A DNA stretch of 64,000 nucleotides from Rugamonas violacea (GCF_016461825.1 NZ_JAEMNU010000031.1:164958-228957), one strand, 5' to 3'; shown: positions 46,311 through 59,730, counted from the stretch's first letter. The notes: generated from the sequence alone by a model not told the origin. Numbers and translations are program-made.

Positions 46311-46403
46311 TGTTGTTTAAATCTGCTTCAAAAACGGCAACAGGCAATATTATCCGCCATAGACGGCTGCTTGTTTGCGTAATATTCAAAGTCGGCCATG
46401 CGC

Positions 46404-46421
46404 ACAGTCCTTTTGGACTGT
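46404..46421. repeat. Hairpin between the divergent SNF2 and tex genes
   Basis: ACAGTCC-TTTT-GGACTGT, a 7-bp perfect stem with a four-T loop, in the shared 176-base upstream region. Possibly an operator or mRNA leader hairpin. Confidence 0.5.
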
Positions 46422-46486
46422 CAAGACTGGCACATTCGCGCCGATTGCGTATCATTCCGGGCTTGACCGCTTAGGATAACCACCCC

Positions 46487-48835
<2,349 letters not shown>

Positions 48836-48911
48836 TCCCCGGGGTGGCGCCCTCGCCCTCGCCCTCGCGCCGAGGGCCGGCGCCGCCCGCCTCCCCCCCA
48901 CGGCGGGAACT

Positions 48912-48939
48912 GGGGTCGGACCCCGAGGGGTCCGACCCC
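48912..48939. repeat. REP-like palindrome, copy 1
   Basis: GGGGTCGGACCCC / GGGGTCCGACCCC: perfect 13-bp arms separated by two bases. Each arm is itself nearly palindromic. Nearly identical to 57143-57169. It lies in the 265-base gap between tex and grxD, which otherwise holds no gene. Confidence 0.85.
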
Positions 48940-49100
48940 GGCTTGGCTGCGGGGTCTAACGGCCCGGTCCCCCGGCGCGCCGCAGCAATCCCAATTGGGC
49001 GGCAAGCGGCCCGCCGCGCCATCGGCCAAGCTGATTAGCCCCCTCGCCGGCATTTTTGTATAAAATGTCGGCATCTATCATTTTTTACCCTGAGGCAGCC

Positions 49101-49412
49101 ATGAGCGACGTACAAACCTGGATCAAAGAAACCGTGACGAGCACGCCTGTCGTGTTGTTCATGAAGGGCACCGCCCAGTTCCCGCAGTGCGGCTTTTCCG
49201 GTCGCGCCATCCAGATCCTGAAGTCCTGCGGCGTCGAGAACATCGCCACCGTCAACGTGCTGGACGACGCCGATGTGCGCCAGGGCATCAAGGAATACTC
49301 GAACTGGCCGACCATTCCCCAGCTCTACATCAAGGGTGAGTTCATCGGCGGTTCGGACATCATGAACGAAATGTTCGAGTCCGGCGAGCTGAAGGCCCTG
49401 CTGGATGCCTGA
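49101..49412 (+). CDS. grxD: Monothiol glutaredoxin, Grx4/GrxD type
   Basis: Iron-sulfur-cluster-carrying glutaredoxin of 103 residues. The CGFS active site starts at Cys30 ([11 protein letters not shown]). [17 protein letters not shown] provides the glutathione-binding loop. GAGG seven bases before ATG 49101 fixes the start. Family members pair with BolA proteins such as the IbaG encoded at 25414. It overlaps ubiX by eight bases. Confidence 0.96.
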   Translation: MSDVQTWIKETVTSTPVVLFMKGTAQFPQCGFSGRAIQILKSCGVENIATVNVLDDADVRQGIKEYSNWPTIPQLYIKGEFIGGSDIMNEMFESGELKALLDA

Positions 49413-50049
49413 TCGGCCCGGGCGTGGCGACGCCCGGCGGATCGTTATCGCCATCACCGGCGCCACAGGCGCGGTGTATGGCGTGCGTCTGCTGCAACAT
49501 CTGCAACACCATGCCGGCGTCGAAACGCATTTGATCGTGTCCGACGCCGCGCTCCTCACCTTGCACCAGGAAACCGGGCTGCAGCGGCGCGCTGTCGAAG
49601 CCCTGGCCCATGTGGTGCACAAACAGCGCGACGTCGGCGCGGCCATCGCCAGCGGCTCCTTCCAGTCGGACGGCATGATCGTCGCGCCCTGCTCGATGAA
49701 AACCCTGGCCTCGGTGGCCCACGGCCTGTCCGACAACCTGATCGCCCGCGCCGCCGACGTGGTGCTCAAGGAGCGCCGCCGGCTGGTGCTGATGGTGCGC
49801 GAAACGCCGTTCAATCTGGCGCACCTGCGCAATATGACGGCCGTCACCGAGATGGGCGGCATCATCTTCCCGCCGCTGCCTAGCTTCTATCACAATCCCA
49901 AGAGTATCGAAGAGATGGTCGACCACACCGTTGCCCGGGTGCTGGACCTGTTTGACGTGCAACATGCATTGGCGCCGCGCTGGGCCGGCATGAAGGAAGG
50001 CAGCGTCGCGCCCACGCTGAGCGACGACGGCGGCGACGCCGCGCCATAG
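49405..50049 (+). CDS. ubiX: Flavin prenyltransferase UbiX
   Basis: Makes prenylated FMN, the cofactor of the UbiD decarboxylase in ubiquinone synthesis. The 214 residues include the FMN-binding [14 protein letters not shown], the [15 protein letters not shown] signature, and the [20 protein letters not shown] loop. The ATG overlaps the end of grxD (8 bases). The C-terminal ~20 residues are a nonconserved acidic tail. No ubiD is in the window. Confidence 0.96.
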   Translation: MPDRPGRGDARRIVIAITGATGAVYGVRLLQHLQHHAGVETHLIVSDAALLTLHQETGLQRRAVEALAHVVHKQRDVGAAIASGSFQSDGMIVAPCSMKTLASVAHGLSDNLIARAADVVLKERRRLVLMVRETPFNLAHLRNMTAVTEMGGIIFPPLPSFYHNPKSIEEMVDHTVARVLDLFDVQHALAPRWAGMKEGSVAPTLSDDGGDAAP

Positions 50050-50139
50050 CGCGCCAAGGCGCCACGGACGGTCGCTCAGGCCGGCGGTACTGGCCCGCCG
50101 GCTGACACAGCAATCCAGGGCCGTTTCCGCGGCCTGGGG

Positions 50140-50349
50140 CTAGCGTTTCTCGAACTGGATTCCACTCGCCTGTTTCAAATCCCTGGCTTCCTCGACCATG
50201 CGGCGGTGCGCGATGCGCTTGCGCATCACTTCTGCGTGCTGGGCGGCGGTCATGGGTGGAACGGTCATCAAATCTTTTAGCTGCGCTACATTGCTGTAAT
50301 TACTTTTCATAAGACGGCTCAAATGTCGGCTCCGTAGTGAATGCTGCAC
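50140..50349 (-). CDS. Hypothetical small protein
   Basis: A 69-residue frame, or 56 residues from an internal ATG at 50310, near MKSNYSNVAQLKDLM. Charged and helical (MTAAQHAEVMRKRIAHRRMVEEARDLK) with no family I recognise. Composition is plausible for a real protein but no strong ribosome-binding site is seen. It is convergent with ubiX. Confidence 0.35.
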   Translation of the reverse strand: MQHSLRSRHLSRLMKSNYSNVAQLKDLMTVPPMTAAQHAEVMRKRIAHRRMVEEARDLKQASGIQFEKR

Positions 50350-50733
50350 TGTCGCTAAAACTCATGTGATTATGAGCCACTATTCGAATGCACGCTGCTT
50401 CAGCGCTTATTCTTGCCTAAAAGAATTACCATCCAGACTAAGCTTCTCTATTGTGCACTAGTTTCGTGTCGAAATCGTGACAATTCGCAAACGTGTCGGC
50501 CAGCACAAGGCCTCTGCGCCGGCTGGCAGGGCAAAGTGGTATGGTCGCCGGCGCGCCGTCAAAAAAGACAGTTTCTAGGTAGAAAGCCAGCAAACATCAG
50601 GGTGTGGGGCGGAATGGCCGACCCGATGGGGCCGAACAAAAACCGGTAGCGGTCTTATCCGGAAGGCGCTTCTGCGGCGCAGCCGAGCATTGGTAAAAAA
50701 GCAAATAAGATGCCGTGTGGCGACACAAAAAAG
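50350..50733. other. Intergenic region without a recognisable gene
   Basis: About 380 bases of lower GC than the surroundings. One 78-codon frame on the plus strand starts at a TTG and has no ribosome-binding site or familiar motif; I do not accept it. No repeat or terminator stands out. Confidence 0.5.
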
Positions 50734-51141
50734 CTACTTTTGGTAGTTTACGCGCACCAGCATGCGGATAAATTCGCGGGCGATTTGACGGTGGTGCTCA
50801 TCGAGGCGCTGCAAATCGGCGATCAGCTTGACGTCGGCCGACTCGAAACGCGCCAGCGCGGCGGAATTATCGCCGGCCGGCGCGGCCGCGTCCGGGCCGC
50901 CGAAGCGCAACCACTCGGCCGGCACGCCCAGCCATTGCGCGATCATGCGCAGCTTCTCCTGGGTCGGAATGGCCTCGCCAACCAGCCATTTGCGGGCCGC
51001 GTGCACGGTGATCGGGCGGCCGTCGAAGCGAATATTGAATTCGCGCGCCAGGCGGGTCGGGCTGTCGGGGGAGTAGTGAGCGTTCTTGAGCGCCTGCTGC
51101 AGGCGCTGGCTGAAGCTTTCGCGTTCATTAGAAGAATTCAT
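50734..51141 (-). CDS. Helix-turn-helix transcriptional regulator
   Basis: A 135-residue protein with an N-terminal XRE/Cro-like helix-turn-helix (about 10-75; SFSQRLQQALKNAHYSPDS, ITVHAARKWLVGEAIPTQEK, LRMIAQWLGVPAEWLRFG). A C-terminal helical region (RLDEHHRQIAREFIRMLV) probably mediates dimerisation. A perfect palindrome begins 11 bases upstream of its ATG (51152-51171), consistent with autoregulation. The layout resembles phage-type or housekeeping repressors in beta-proteobacteria; its targets are unknown. Confidence 0.85.
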   Translation of the reverse strand: MNSSNERESFSQRLQQALKNAHYSPDSPTRLAREFNIRFDGRPITVHAARKWLVGEAIPTQEKLRMIAQWLGVPAEWLRFGGPDAAAPAGDNSAALARFESADVKLIADLQRLDEHHRQIAREFIRMLVRVNYQK

Positions 51142-51151
51142 AGTTACACTA

Positions 51152-51171
51152 TTTCATGTTGCGACATGAAA
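51152..51171. promoter_or_regulatory. Palindromic operator upstream of the HTH regulator
   Basis: TTTCATGT-TGCG-ACATGAAA, a perfect 8-bp inverted repeat immediately upstream of the regulator's start codon; likely its own operator. Confidence 0.65.
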
Positions 51172-51213
51172 GTCAGTCTCTTGCCTGGCTGCTGGGAATG
51201 CAACAAAACCGGC

Positions 51214-51227
51214 TGTTAAATTTAACA
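51214..51227. promoter_or_regulatory. 14-bp perfect palindrome upstream of the HTH regulator
   Basis: TGTTAAATTTAACA, fully self-complementary, about 75 bases upstream of the regulator start in an otherwise gene-free 277-base spacer (51142-51418). Possibly a second regulator site. Confidence 0.45.
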
Positions 51228-51418
51228 AGTATCGCTCCCTGGCGGCAGGCGAGGCCATGATGGTTGCCGAATATTATTTCGCAAAATACGAAAAAACAGG
51301 GTGAATATCACGCTCCGCACTACCCGGGAGGCTTGTCGATACAATAACACCTTGCACGCTTCAGCGGGCCAGAATTTCAGCGGAATCCGGCCCTTTGTCC
51401 ACACTCGCTAGCGATTTG

Positions 51419-52163
51419 CTAGGCTTGGGCGCTCAGGCGGAAGCGTATGATGCCGTCCGGCCCCAATTCGCGGCGCACGATACCGTCGCGCCACAGCTTA
51501 TGCAGGTGGGCCAGCGCCTCGCCGAGGGCGAAACTGAGCTGGTGGGCGTCCAGCGCACGCTTGAACATCAAGGGCACGATGTCGGCCGCCGACTGCCATT
51601 GCCGGCAGGCCTGCATCACCTCGGCCAGCCGCTCGACGTGGTGCGCGCGCAACTGGGCGATGCGGGTGTGCAGGCCACGGAAGGGCCGGCCGTGCGAGGG
51701 CAGCACCAGCACGTCGTCCGGCAGCGCGGCGAACTTGCCCAGCGAGTCGAGGTACAGCGTCAACGGGTTGGCCTCCGGCTCGATGGCGAACACCGAGACG
51801 TTGGTGGAGATGCGCGGCAGCACCATGTCGCCCGAAATCAGCACGTTCAGCCCGGCGCAATACAAGGCGGCATGCTCGGGGGCATGGCCGAAGCCGGTGA
51901 TGACCCGCCATTCATGGTCACCAATGAGAACCGACTCTCCATCCTGGATGCGGGTGTAGGCGGCCGGCACGGCCGGCACCAGCGAGGCGTAGTGGTTTTT
52001 GCGGCTTTGCATTTTTTCCAGCATCTCCGGGTCGGCCAGGCCGTGGCGGCGGAAATGCGGCAGCGCCGCCGCGTTGTCGACCCCGGGCAGGGCCGCCGCC
52101 ATCATGCGGGCGAAGGCGTATTCGGCCGAAGGGGTAGGAGAGTTGGGCTTCGAGTGGATTCAT
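51419..52163 (-). pseudogene. MBL-fold hydrolase, broken by internal deletion and frameshift
   Basis: Family members of this kind are about 330-360 residues, starting MNPLE..YPF and carrying HxHxDH near residue 100. Here the normal start (ATG 52163, MNPLEAQLSYPFG) is intact. After 13 codons, at about 52124, it runs out of frame into the late part of the protein (EYAFARMMAAALPGVDNAAALPHF..). The downstream frame then continues perfectly to the stop at 51419: FGHAPEHAALY, LISGDMVLPRIST, LPSHGRPFRGLHTRI. The HxHxDH zinc motif and roughly 110 residues around it are missing. A 228-residue fragment could still be made from ATG 52105 but lacks the first metal site. An assembly error is an alternative. 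Confidence 0.7.
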
Positions 52164-52191
52164 TTTTTATCTTTCACGCGCTACAATGCGA

Positions 52192-52207
52192 TTGACGTTG
52201 ACGTAAA
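52192..52207. promoter_or_regulatory. Predicted LiuR operator upstream of liuR
   Basis: TTGACGTTGACGTAAA fits the inverted pattern TTNACGTNNACGTNAA, shared with the site before liuA. It lies about 75 bases before the regulator's start and just before the start of the divergent hydrolase remnant. Confidence 0.7.
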
Positions 52208-52281
52208 CGGAAGATCCCGGCCATGCTAGGCCGCTTGGCGCCGCCGCCTCCCCTCCTCACTTTATACCGCCAGCCCACACG

Positions 52282-52695
52282 ATGCCGACCTATACCATTA
52301 CCGAACTGTCCCGCGAATTCGATATCACGGCGCGCGCCATCCGCTTCTACGAGGACCAGGGCCTGCTCAGCCCCTCGCGCGAGGGCGCGGGCGGGCGCAA
52401 CCGCGTCTACACGCCGCGCGACCGCACCCGCCTCAAGCTGACCCTGCGCGGCAAGCGCCTCGGCCTGTCGCTGTCGGAAATCAAGAGCCTGGTCGACATG
52501 TACGAGTCGCCCAAGGACACCAGCGCGCAGATGAACCGCTTCCTCGGCGTGCTGGCGCAACACCGCGAGACGCTGGAGCAGCAGCGCGAGGACATCGAAA
52601 TGTCGCTCGGCGAGATCACCGCCCACGAGGACGAATGCCGCCGCCTGCTGGCCGCCATCGCCGACGGCAAGGGCGAGCCGGCCGCCGCCGGCTGA
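52282..52695 (+). CDS. liuR: MerR-family regulator, LiuR type
   Basis: A 137-residue MerR regulator. The winged-helix N-terminus is YTITELSREFDITARAIRFYEDQGLLSPSR, followed by the second wing RVYTPRDRTRLKLTLRGKRLG and a dimerisation coiled coil. It lacks the metal-binding cysteine pattern of metal sensors. LiuR represses branched-chain amino-acid and acyl-CoA catabolic genes in beta/gamma-proteobacteria. Its position directly before an isovaleryl-CoA dehydrogenase gene, with matching palindromes before both, supports that role here. Confidence 0.88.
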   Translation: MPTYTITELSREFDITARAIRFYEDQGLLSPSREGAGGRNRVYTPRDRTRLKLTLRGKRLGLSLSEIKSLVDMYESPKDTSAQMNRFLGVLAQHRETLEQQREDIEMSLGEITAHEDECRRLLAAIADGKGEPAAAG

Positions 52696-52737
52696 GCGGC
52701 CGGCCCGGCGTCAGCCATTCGCTTTGCCTTGGATCGC

Positions 52738-52758
52738 TTTACGTTTACGTTAACGTCA
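52738..52758. promoter_or_regulatory. Predicted double LiuR operator upstream of liuA
   Basis: TTTACGTTTACGTTAA (52738-52753) matches TTNACGTNNACGTNAA. A second half-overlapping copy continues as TTTACGTTAACGTCA (52744-52758). About 50-70 bases before the liuA start. Confidence 0.75.
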
Positions 52759-52807
52759 CACCGGCGTATGATAGCCGCATCAACCAAAACCACAACACGA
52801 GGATGAC

Positions 52808-53992
52808 ATGCTCCATCTCCCAGGCCTGACCTTTGACCACGGCGAAGACATCGCCGCCCTGCGTGAAGCGGTGCAACAGTTCGCCGCCGCCGAGATCGCC
52901 CCGCGCGCCGCCGAGATCGACCGCAGCGACCAGTTCCCCATGGACCTGTGGCGCAAGATGGGCGAGCTCGGCGTGCTCGGCGTCACCGTCGGCGAGGAGT
53001 ACGGCGGCGCCAACATGGGCTACCTGGCCCACATCGTGGCGATGGAGGAGATCTCGCGCGCCTCGGCCTCGGTCGGCCTGTCCTACGGCGCCCACTCGAA
53101 CCTGTGCGTCAACCAGATCAAGCGCAACGGCAACGAGGAGCAAAAACGCAAATACCTGCCGAAACTGATTTCCGGCGAACACATCGGCGCCCTCGCCATG
53201 TCCGAGCCGAACGCCGGCTCCGACGTGGTCAGCATGAAGCTGCGCGCCGACCTCAAGGGCGACCGCTGGATCCTCAACGGCACCAAGATGTGGATCACCA
53301 ACGGCCCCGACGCCGACGTGCTGGTGGTCTACGCCAAGAGCGACCTGGCGGCCGGCGCCAAGGGCATGACCGCCTTCCTGATCGAAAAGAGCTTCAAGGG
53401 CTTCTCGGTGGCGCAGAAGCTCGACAAGCTGGGCATGCGCGGCTCGCACACCGGCGAACTGGTGTTCGAGAACTGCGAAGTGCCGCTGGAAAACGTGCTG
53501 GGCGGCGAAGGCAAGGGCGTCAACGTGCTGATGTCCGGCCTCGACTTCGAGCGCACCGTGCTGTCCGGCGGCCCGCTGGGCATCATGCAGGCCTGCATGG
53601 ACGCGGTGGTGCCGTATATCCACGATCGCCAGCAATTCGGCCAGCCCATCGGCGAATTCCAGCTGATGCAGGGTAAGATTGCGGACATGTACTCGACCAT
53701 GATGGCGTGCAAGGCATATGTGTACGCCGTCGGTCAGGCCTGCGACCGGGCCAAAACCCCGGAAGCGGTCCGCCAGCTGCGCAAGGACGCGGCGGGAGCC
53801 ATTTTGTATAGCGCGGAAAAGGCGACCTGGATGGCCGGCGAGGCGATCCAGACGCTGGGCGGCAACGGCTACATCAACGAGTATCCGGTCGGCCGCCTGT
53901 GGCGCGACGCCAAGTTGTACGAAATCGGCGCCGGCACCAGCGAAATCCGCCGCATGCTGATCGGTCGCGAACTGTTCGCGGAAACCAAGTAG
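52808..53992 (+). CDS. liuA: Isovaleryl-CoA dehydrogenase
   Basis: FAD-dependent acyl-CoA dehydrogenase oxidising isovaleryl-CoA to 3-methylcrotonyl-CoA in leucine breakdown. The 394 residues include [35 protein letters not shown] and [19 protein letters not shown]. The active-site base is placed as in isovaleryl-CoA dehydrogenases, Glu248 in [14 protein letters not shown], rather than in the C-terminal YEGT of other family members (here YEIGAGTSE). That placement supports the substrate call. An acceptable ribosome-binding site (GAGGATGAC) precedes ATG 52808. Confidence 0.94.
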   Translation: MLHLPGLTFDHGEDIAALREAVQQFAAAEIAPRAAEIDRSDQFPMDLWRKMGELGVLGVTVGEEYGGANMGYLAHIVAMEEISRASASVGLSYGAHSNLCVNQIKRNGNEEQKRKYLPKLISGEHIGALAMSEPNAGSDVVSMKLRADLKGDRWILNGTKMWITNGPDADVLVVYAKSDLAAGAKGMTAFLIEKSFKGFSVAQKLDKLGMRGSHTGELVFENCEVPLENVLGGEGKGVNVLMSGLDFERTVLSGGPLGIMQACMDAVVPYIHDRQQFGQPIGEFQLMQGKIADMYSTMMACKAYVYAVGQACDRAKTPEAVRQLRKDAAGAILYSAEKATWMAGEAIQTLGGNGYINEYPVGRLWRDAKLYEIGAGTSEIRRMLIGRELFAETK

Positions 53993-54003
53993 GCAGGGCG
54001 CGC

Positions 54004-54056
54004 GTGCATTAGCTGGACTGATATCGCCGGCGATTTTATTAGACCCGCTAATGCAC
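54004..54056. promoter_or_regulatory. Long inverted repeat between liuA and aceK
   Basis: Arms GTGCATTAGC (54004-54013) and GCTAATGCAC (54047-54056) are perfectly complementary across a 33-base loop that itself contains the palindrome ATCGCCGGCGAT (54022-54033). It fills the 92-base spacer. No T tract follows, so it may be an attenuator, processing site or regulator target rather than a simple terminator. Confidence 0.6.
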
Positions 54057-54084
54057 CCTAGCGCCCCCCTAGCGAGACGGACCC

Positions 54085-55906
54085 ATGACCCAAGCCGCTT
54101 TTCCCAAACTGCTGAGTTCCCAGATCGCCTTCGACATCGCCCGCACCATCCGCGACGGCTTCGACAAGCACTACCGCCTGTTCCGCGACACCAGCCGCCA
54201 GGCCAAGGCCCACTTCGAGCAGGGCGCCTGGGCCACCGCCCAGCAGGCCGCGCGCGAGCGCATCGGCTTCTACGACCAGCGCGTGCAGGAATGCGTGCAG
54301 ATGCTGGAGGACGAGTACGACCATTCCGAGCTGACCGACGAGGTGTGGCGCGAGCTCAAGCTGCACTTCATCGGCATGCTGTCCGACCACAAGCAGCCCG
54401 AGCTGGCCGAAACCTTCTTCAACTCGGTCTGTTGCAACATCCTGCACCGCACCTATTTCCACAACGACTTCATCTTCGTGCGCCCGGTGGTGTCGACCGA
54501 GTACATCGAAACCGAGGAACTGGCGCCGACCTACCGCGTCTACTACCCCGGCACCGACGGCCTGCGCTTCACGCTCAAGCGCATCATCACCAACTTCCAG
54601 CTCGACGCCGCCTTCGCCAACCTGGACCGCGACGTCGAGCAGGTCGAGGCGCGCCTGCGGCTTATCTTCGGCAGCAACAAGATCGAGCCGAACCACCAGA
54701 TCCAGGTGCTGTCGAGCCTGTTCTACCGCAACAAGGGCGCCTACATCGTCGGCAAGGGCATCAACGGCAACAAGGAATACCCCTTCGTCGTGCCGATCCT
54801 GCACAACCGCAACGGCGAGCTGATCCTCGACACCGTGCTGTTCGACCAGGAACAGATCACCGTGCTGTTCTCCTTCACCCGCGCCTACTTCCTGGTCGAC
54901 ATGGAGGTGCCGTCGGCCTATGTGCAGTTCCTGCGCAGCCTGCTGCCGCGCAAGCCGCGCAGCGAGATCTACACCATCCTCGGCCTGCAAAAGCAGGGCA
55001 AGACGCTGTTCTACCGCGACTACCTGCAACACCTCAAGCACTCGTCCGACCAGTTCGAGATCGCCCCCGGCATCCGCGGCCTGGTGATGCTGGTGTTCGC
55101 CCTGCCGTCCTTTCCCTACGTGTTCAAGGTCATCAAGGACTTCTTCCCGGCGCCCAAGGAAACCAGCCGCGCCCTGATCAAGGAAAAATACCTGCTGGTG
55201 AAGAACCACGACCGCGTCGGCCGCATGGCCGACACCCTGGAATACTCCAACGTGGCCTTCCCGCGGCAGCGCTTCACCGAGGACCTGATCGCCGAGCTCA
55301 AGCACTTCGCCCCCTCGCTGGTCGAGGAGGACCGCGAGCAGCTGATCATCAAGCACCTGTACATCGAGCGGCGCATGGTGCCGCTCAACATCTGGCTGTC
55401 CAACGCCGAGAAGGAAGGCAACGAGCTGCAGATCGAGCACGGCGTGCTGGAATACGGCAACGCCATCAAGGAGCTGGTGGCGGCCAACATCTTCCCCGGC
55501 GACATGTTGTACAAGAACTTCGGCGTGACCCGCCACCAGCGCGTGGTGTTCTACGATTACGACGAGATCGAATACATCACCGACTGCGTCTTCCGCAACA
55601 TCCCCGAGGCGCGCACCGACGAGGAGGAGATGTCGGCCGAGCCCTGGTATCCGATCGGCAAGCACGACGTCTTCCCCGAGCAGTTCGGCCGTTTCCTGCT
55701 GGGCAACGCCAAGATCCGCCGCTACTTCATGAAGCACCACGCCGACCTGCTGACCCAAGCCTGGTGGCAGGCGCGCAAGCAGCGCATCGCCGACGGCTTT
55801 GTCGAGGACGTCTTCCCGTATCCGCAGAACATCCGTTTCAGCAATCAACACCTGACCACACCCACGGCGACGGTGACGCCGCCACCCTTCATGGAGACTC
55901 TAGAAA

Positions 55907-55914
<8 letters not shown>
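54085..55914 (+). CDS. aceK: Isocitrate dehydrogenase kinase/phosphatase
   Basis: Bifunctional enzyme that phosphorylates and dephosphorylates isocitrate dehydrogenase, directing carbon to the glyoxylate bypass. The 609 residues match family length. A regulatory N-terminal domain (1-310) precedes a kinase-like C-terminal domain with the ATP-site segment [14 protein letters not shown] and acidic metal ligands in [17 protein letters not shown] 54085 is chosen. It overlaps the thiolase gene by eight bases. Its place in a leucine/fatty-acid catabolic operon fits acetyl-CoA growth control. Confidence 0.96.
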
Positions 55915-57103
<1,189 letters not shown>

Positions 57104-57142
57104 TCGCCCGCTGAGCTTCCCCCCACCCCAAGGCCGAAAGCC

Positions 57143-57169
57143 GGGGTCGGACCCGGCGGGTCCGACCCC
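57143..57169. repeat. REP-like palindrome, copy 2
   Basis: GGGGTCGGACCC / GGGTCCGACCCC, 12-bp perfect arms with a three-base loop. Nearly identical to 48912-48939, and both copies follow a run of C-rich sequence. Located between the thiolase and SDR genes. Confidence 0.85.
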
Positions 57170-57232
57170 AGGTTCCGCCCTTGGGTGTGGCCGGCCCGCA
57201 ACCCATCCCACATTCCACACTGAGGTGTCAGC

Positions 57233-57901
<669 letters not shown>

Positions 57902-57916
57902 CGCCGCGCCGCCGCA

Positions 57917-57944
57917 GCAACGCAACGCAACGCAACGCAACGCA
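57917..57944 (+). repeat. Pentanucleotide tandem repeat (GCAAC)n
   Basis: Between five and six copies of GCAAC in the 79-base spacer before the acyl-CoA dehydrogenase start. The unit length can change spacing but not coding frame, as it is non-coding. Confidence 0.85.
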
Positions 57945-57980
57945 GACCAACACAGAACAACGACAACAGACTGAGACCCC

Positions 57981-59108
57981 ATGATACTGAGCGACGAACA
58001 CAATATGATCCGCGAAGCCCTGCGCAGCTTCGCCCAGGAGCGCCTGGCGCCCAACGCGGCGCGCTGGGACAAGGAGCACTACTTCCCCAAACAGGAGTTG
58101 AAGGAACTGGCGGCGCTGGGCGCCTTCGGCGTGGCGGTGCCGGAGGCGCTGGGTGGCGCCGGCCTCGACTATGTCTCGCTGGCCCTGGTGCTGGAAGAGA
58201 TCGCCGCCGGCGACGGCGGCACCTCGACCATCATCTCGGTCAACAACTGCCCGGTCTGCAGCATCGCCATGATGTACGCCAACGACGCGCAGAAGGAACA
58301 ATGGCTGCGTCCGCTGGCGCAGGGCGACATGCTGGGCGCCTTCTGCCTGACCGAGCCGCACACCGGCAGCGACGCCTCGGCGCTGCACACCACCGCCGTG
58401 CGCGAGGGCGATGAATACGTGCTCAACGGCGTCAAGCAGTTCATCACCAGCGGCAAATACGCCGACGTCGCCATCGTCATGGCGGTGACCGACAAGGCGG
58501 CCGGCAAGAAGGGCATCAGCGCTTTCTGGGTGCCGACCTCGGCGCCCGGCTACATCGTCGCCGGGCTGGAACAGAAGATGGGCCAGCACTCGTCGGACAC
58601 GGCGCAAATCCTGTTCGAGAACTGCCGCATCCCGGCCGAGAATTTGATCGGCGAGGAAGGCCAGGGTTACAAGATCGCCCTGTCCGGCCTGGAGGGCGGC
58701 CGCATCGGCATCGCCTCGCAGGCGGTCGGCATGGCGCGCGCCGCGTATGAGGCGGCGCTGCACTACGCGCGCGAACGCGAGAGCTTCGGCAAGGCCATCT
58801 TCGAGCACCAGGCGGTGCAGTTCCGCCTGGCCGACATGGCGACGCAGATCGAAGCGGCGCGCCAGTTGATCCGCCACGCCGCCTCAATGAAGGACGCCGG
58901 CCTGCCCTGCCTGAAGGAGGCGGCGATGGCCAAGCTGTTCGCCTCGGAGATGGCCGAGCGGGTCTGCTCGGACGCGATCCAGGTACACGGCGGCTACGGC
59001 TACGTGTCCGACTTCCCGGTCGAGCGCATCTACCGCGACGTGCGCGTCTGCCAGATCTACGAGGGCACCAGCGACATCCAGAAGATCCTCATCGCCCGCG
59101 CTTTGTAA
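57981..59108 (+). CDS. Acyl-CoA dehydrogenase
   Basis: FAD-dependent dehydrogenase of 375 residues. FCLTEPHTGSDAS and NGVKQFITSGKYAD contact flavin and substrate; the catalytic base is Glu361 in IYEGTSDIQK, the position used by short- and branched-chain enzymes. The sequence FAQERLAPNAARWDKEHYFP at the N-terminus resembles isobutyryl/short-branched-chain acyl-CoA dehydrogenases of valine/isoleucine catabolism. Last recognisable gene of the liu-type operon. Confidence 0.92.
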   Translation: MILSDEHNMIREALRSFAQERLAPNAARWDKEHYFPKQELKELAALGAFGVAVPEALGGAGLDYVSLALVLEEIAAGDGGTSTIISVNNCPVCSIAMMYANDAQKEQWLRPLAQGDMLGAFCLTEPHTGSDASALHTTAVREGDEYVLNGVKQFITSGKYADVAIVMAVTDKAAGKKGISAFWVPTSAPGYIVAGLEQKMGQHSSDTAQILFENCRIPAENLIGEEGQGYKIALSGLEGGRIGIASQAVGMARAAYEAALHYARERESFGKAIFEHQAVQFRLADMATQIEAARQLIRHAASMKDAGLPCLKEAAMAKLFASEMAERVCSDAIQVHGGYGYVSDFPVERIYRDVRVCQIYEGTSDIQKILIARAL

Positions 59109-59238
59109 TCGACTGAACCGGTAGTGCGCATCGTGCCGTGCTCCGTGAAGGTGGGCGGCAGCGGCCGCGTGGATTTTACTTTGCCGAGGTGCTCGCAGTT
59201 TGCGACCACCTCGGCCCGGCCTCAAGAGCGGAAGCAGA

Positions 59239-59730
59239 TCAAGCGATCCGATTGACCGACAAATCCCAGCCACCCGCAGTGTTGCCGCCGGAGCCGCCGC
59301 TAATTTTTTGCTGCGTGTATTTCCATTTGATCTTCGAGTACTTCAACGCGACGTGCTCGCCAAGAATGTCGCCCTCGCTGACGCTCGGGAAAACGCCGCC
59401 AATCAACACGTTCTCCAACGCGATCTCGAAGTACTTGACCCGATCCCCCATTGCGTCGGCGCGCATGAATTCAATTGTCGCCGTTGGTATGGTCTTGCCC
59501 GACGAACAGGTCTGCAACAGTAATGGCGTGGATAGGTCGGCAAGCTTAGAAAGGACGATGTCACCATGGTCGCTTCGTTCGGCCGTATGTCCACCGCCAG
59601 TCGACGCCGTCGCCGACTTCGGTTGTGATAGCTCCCAGCGAACAGATTTGCATTCAATCCAATCTTTGTGACGCTCGTCGTTCGACTCGCCTCTGATGCC
59701 GTCGATGCGTAAATAGACGTCAATCGCCAT
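59239..59730 (-). CDS. hcp: Type VI secretion Hcp-family tube protein
   Basis: Hcp1-family protein of 163 residues that stacks as hexameric rings to build the T6SS inner tube and can carry effectors inside. The N-terminus MAIDVYLRIDGIRGES and the C-terminal KYSKIKWKYTQQK/GGWDLSVNRIA are hallmarks. No other T6SS structural gene (tssB, C, K, vgrG) is in the window, so it is an orphan Hcp. It is divergent from the lysozyme gene with a 230-base spacer. Its GC content looks lower than that of the neighbouring catabolic operon. Confidence 0.93.
   Translation of the reverse strand: MAIDVYLRIDGIRGESNDERHKDWIECKSVRWELSQPKSATASTGGGHTAERSDHGDIVLSKLADLSTPLLLQTCSSGKTIPTATIEFMRADAMGDRVKYFEIALENVLIGGVFPSVSEGDILGEHVALKYSKIKWKYTQQKISGGSGGNTAGGWDLSVNRIA

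Noticed and set aside
50413-50649. 78-codon plus-strand frame in the ubiX-HTH gap
   Set aside because: TTG start, no ribosome-binding site, no recognisable motif or codon bias.
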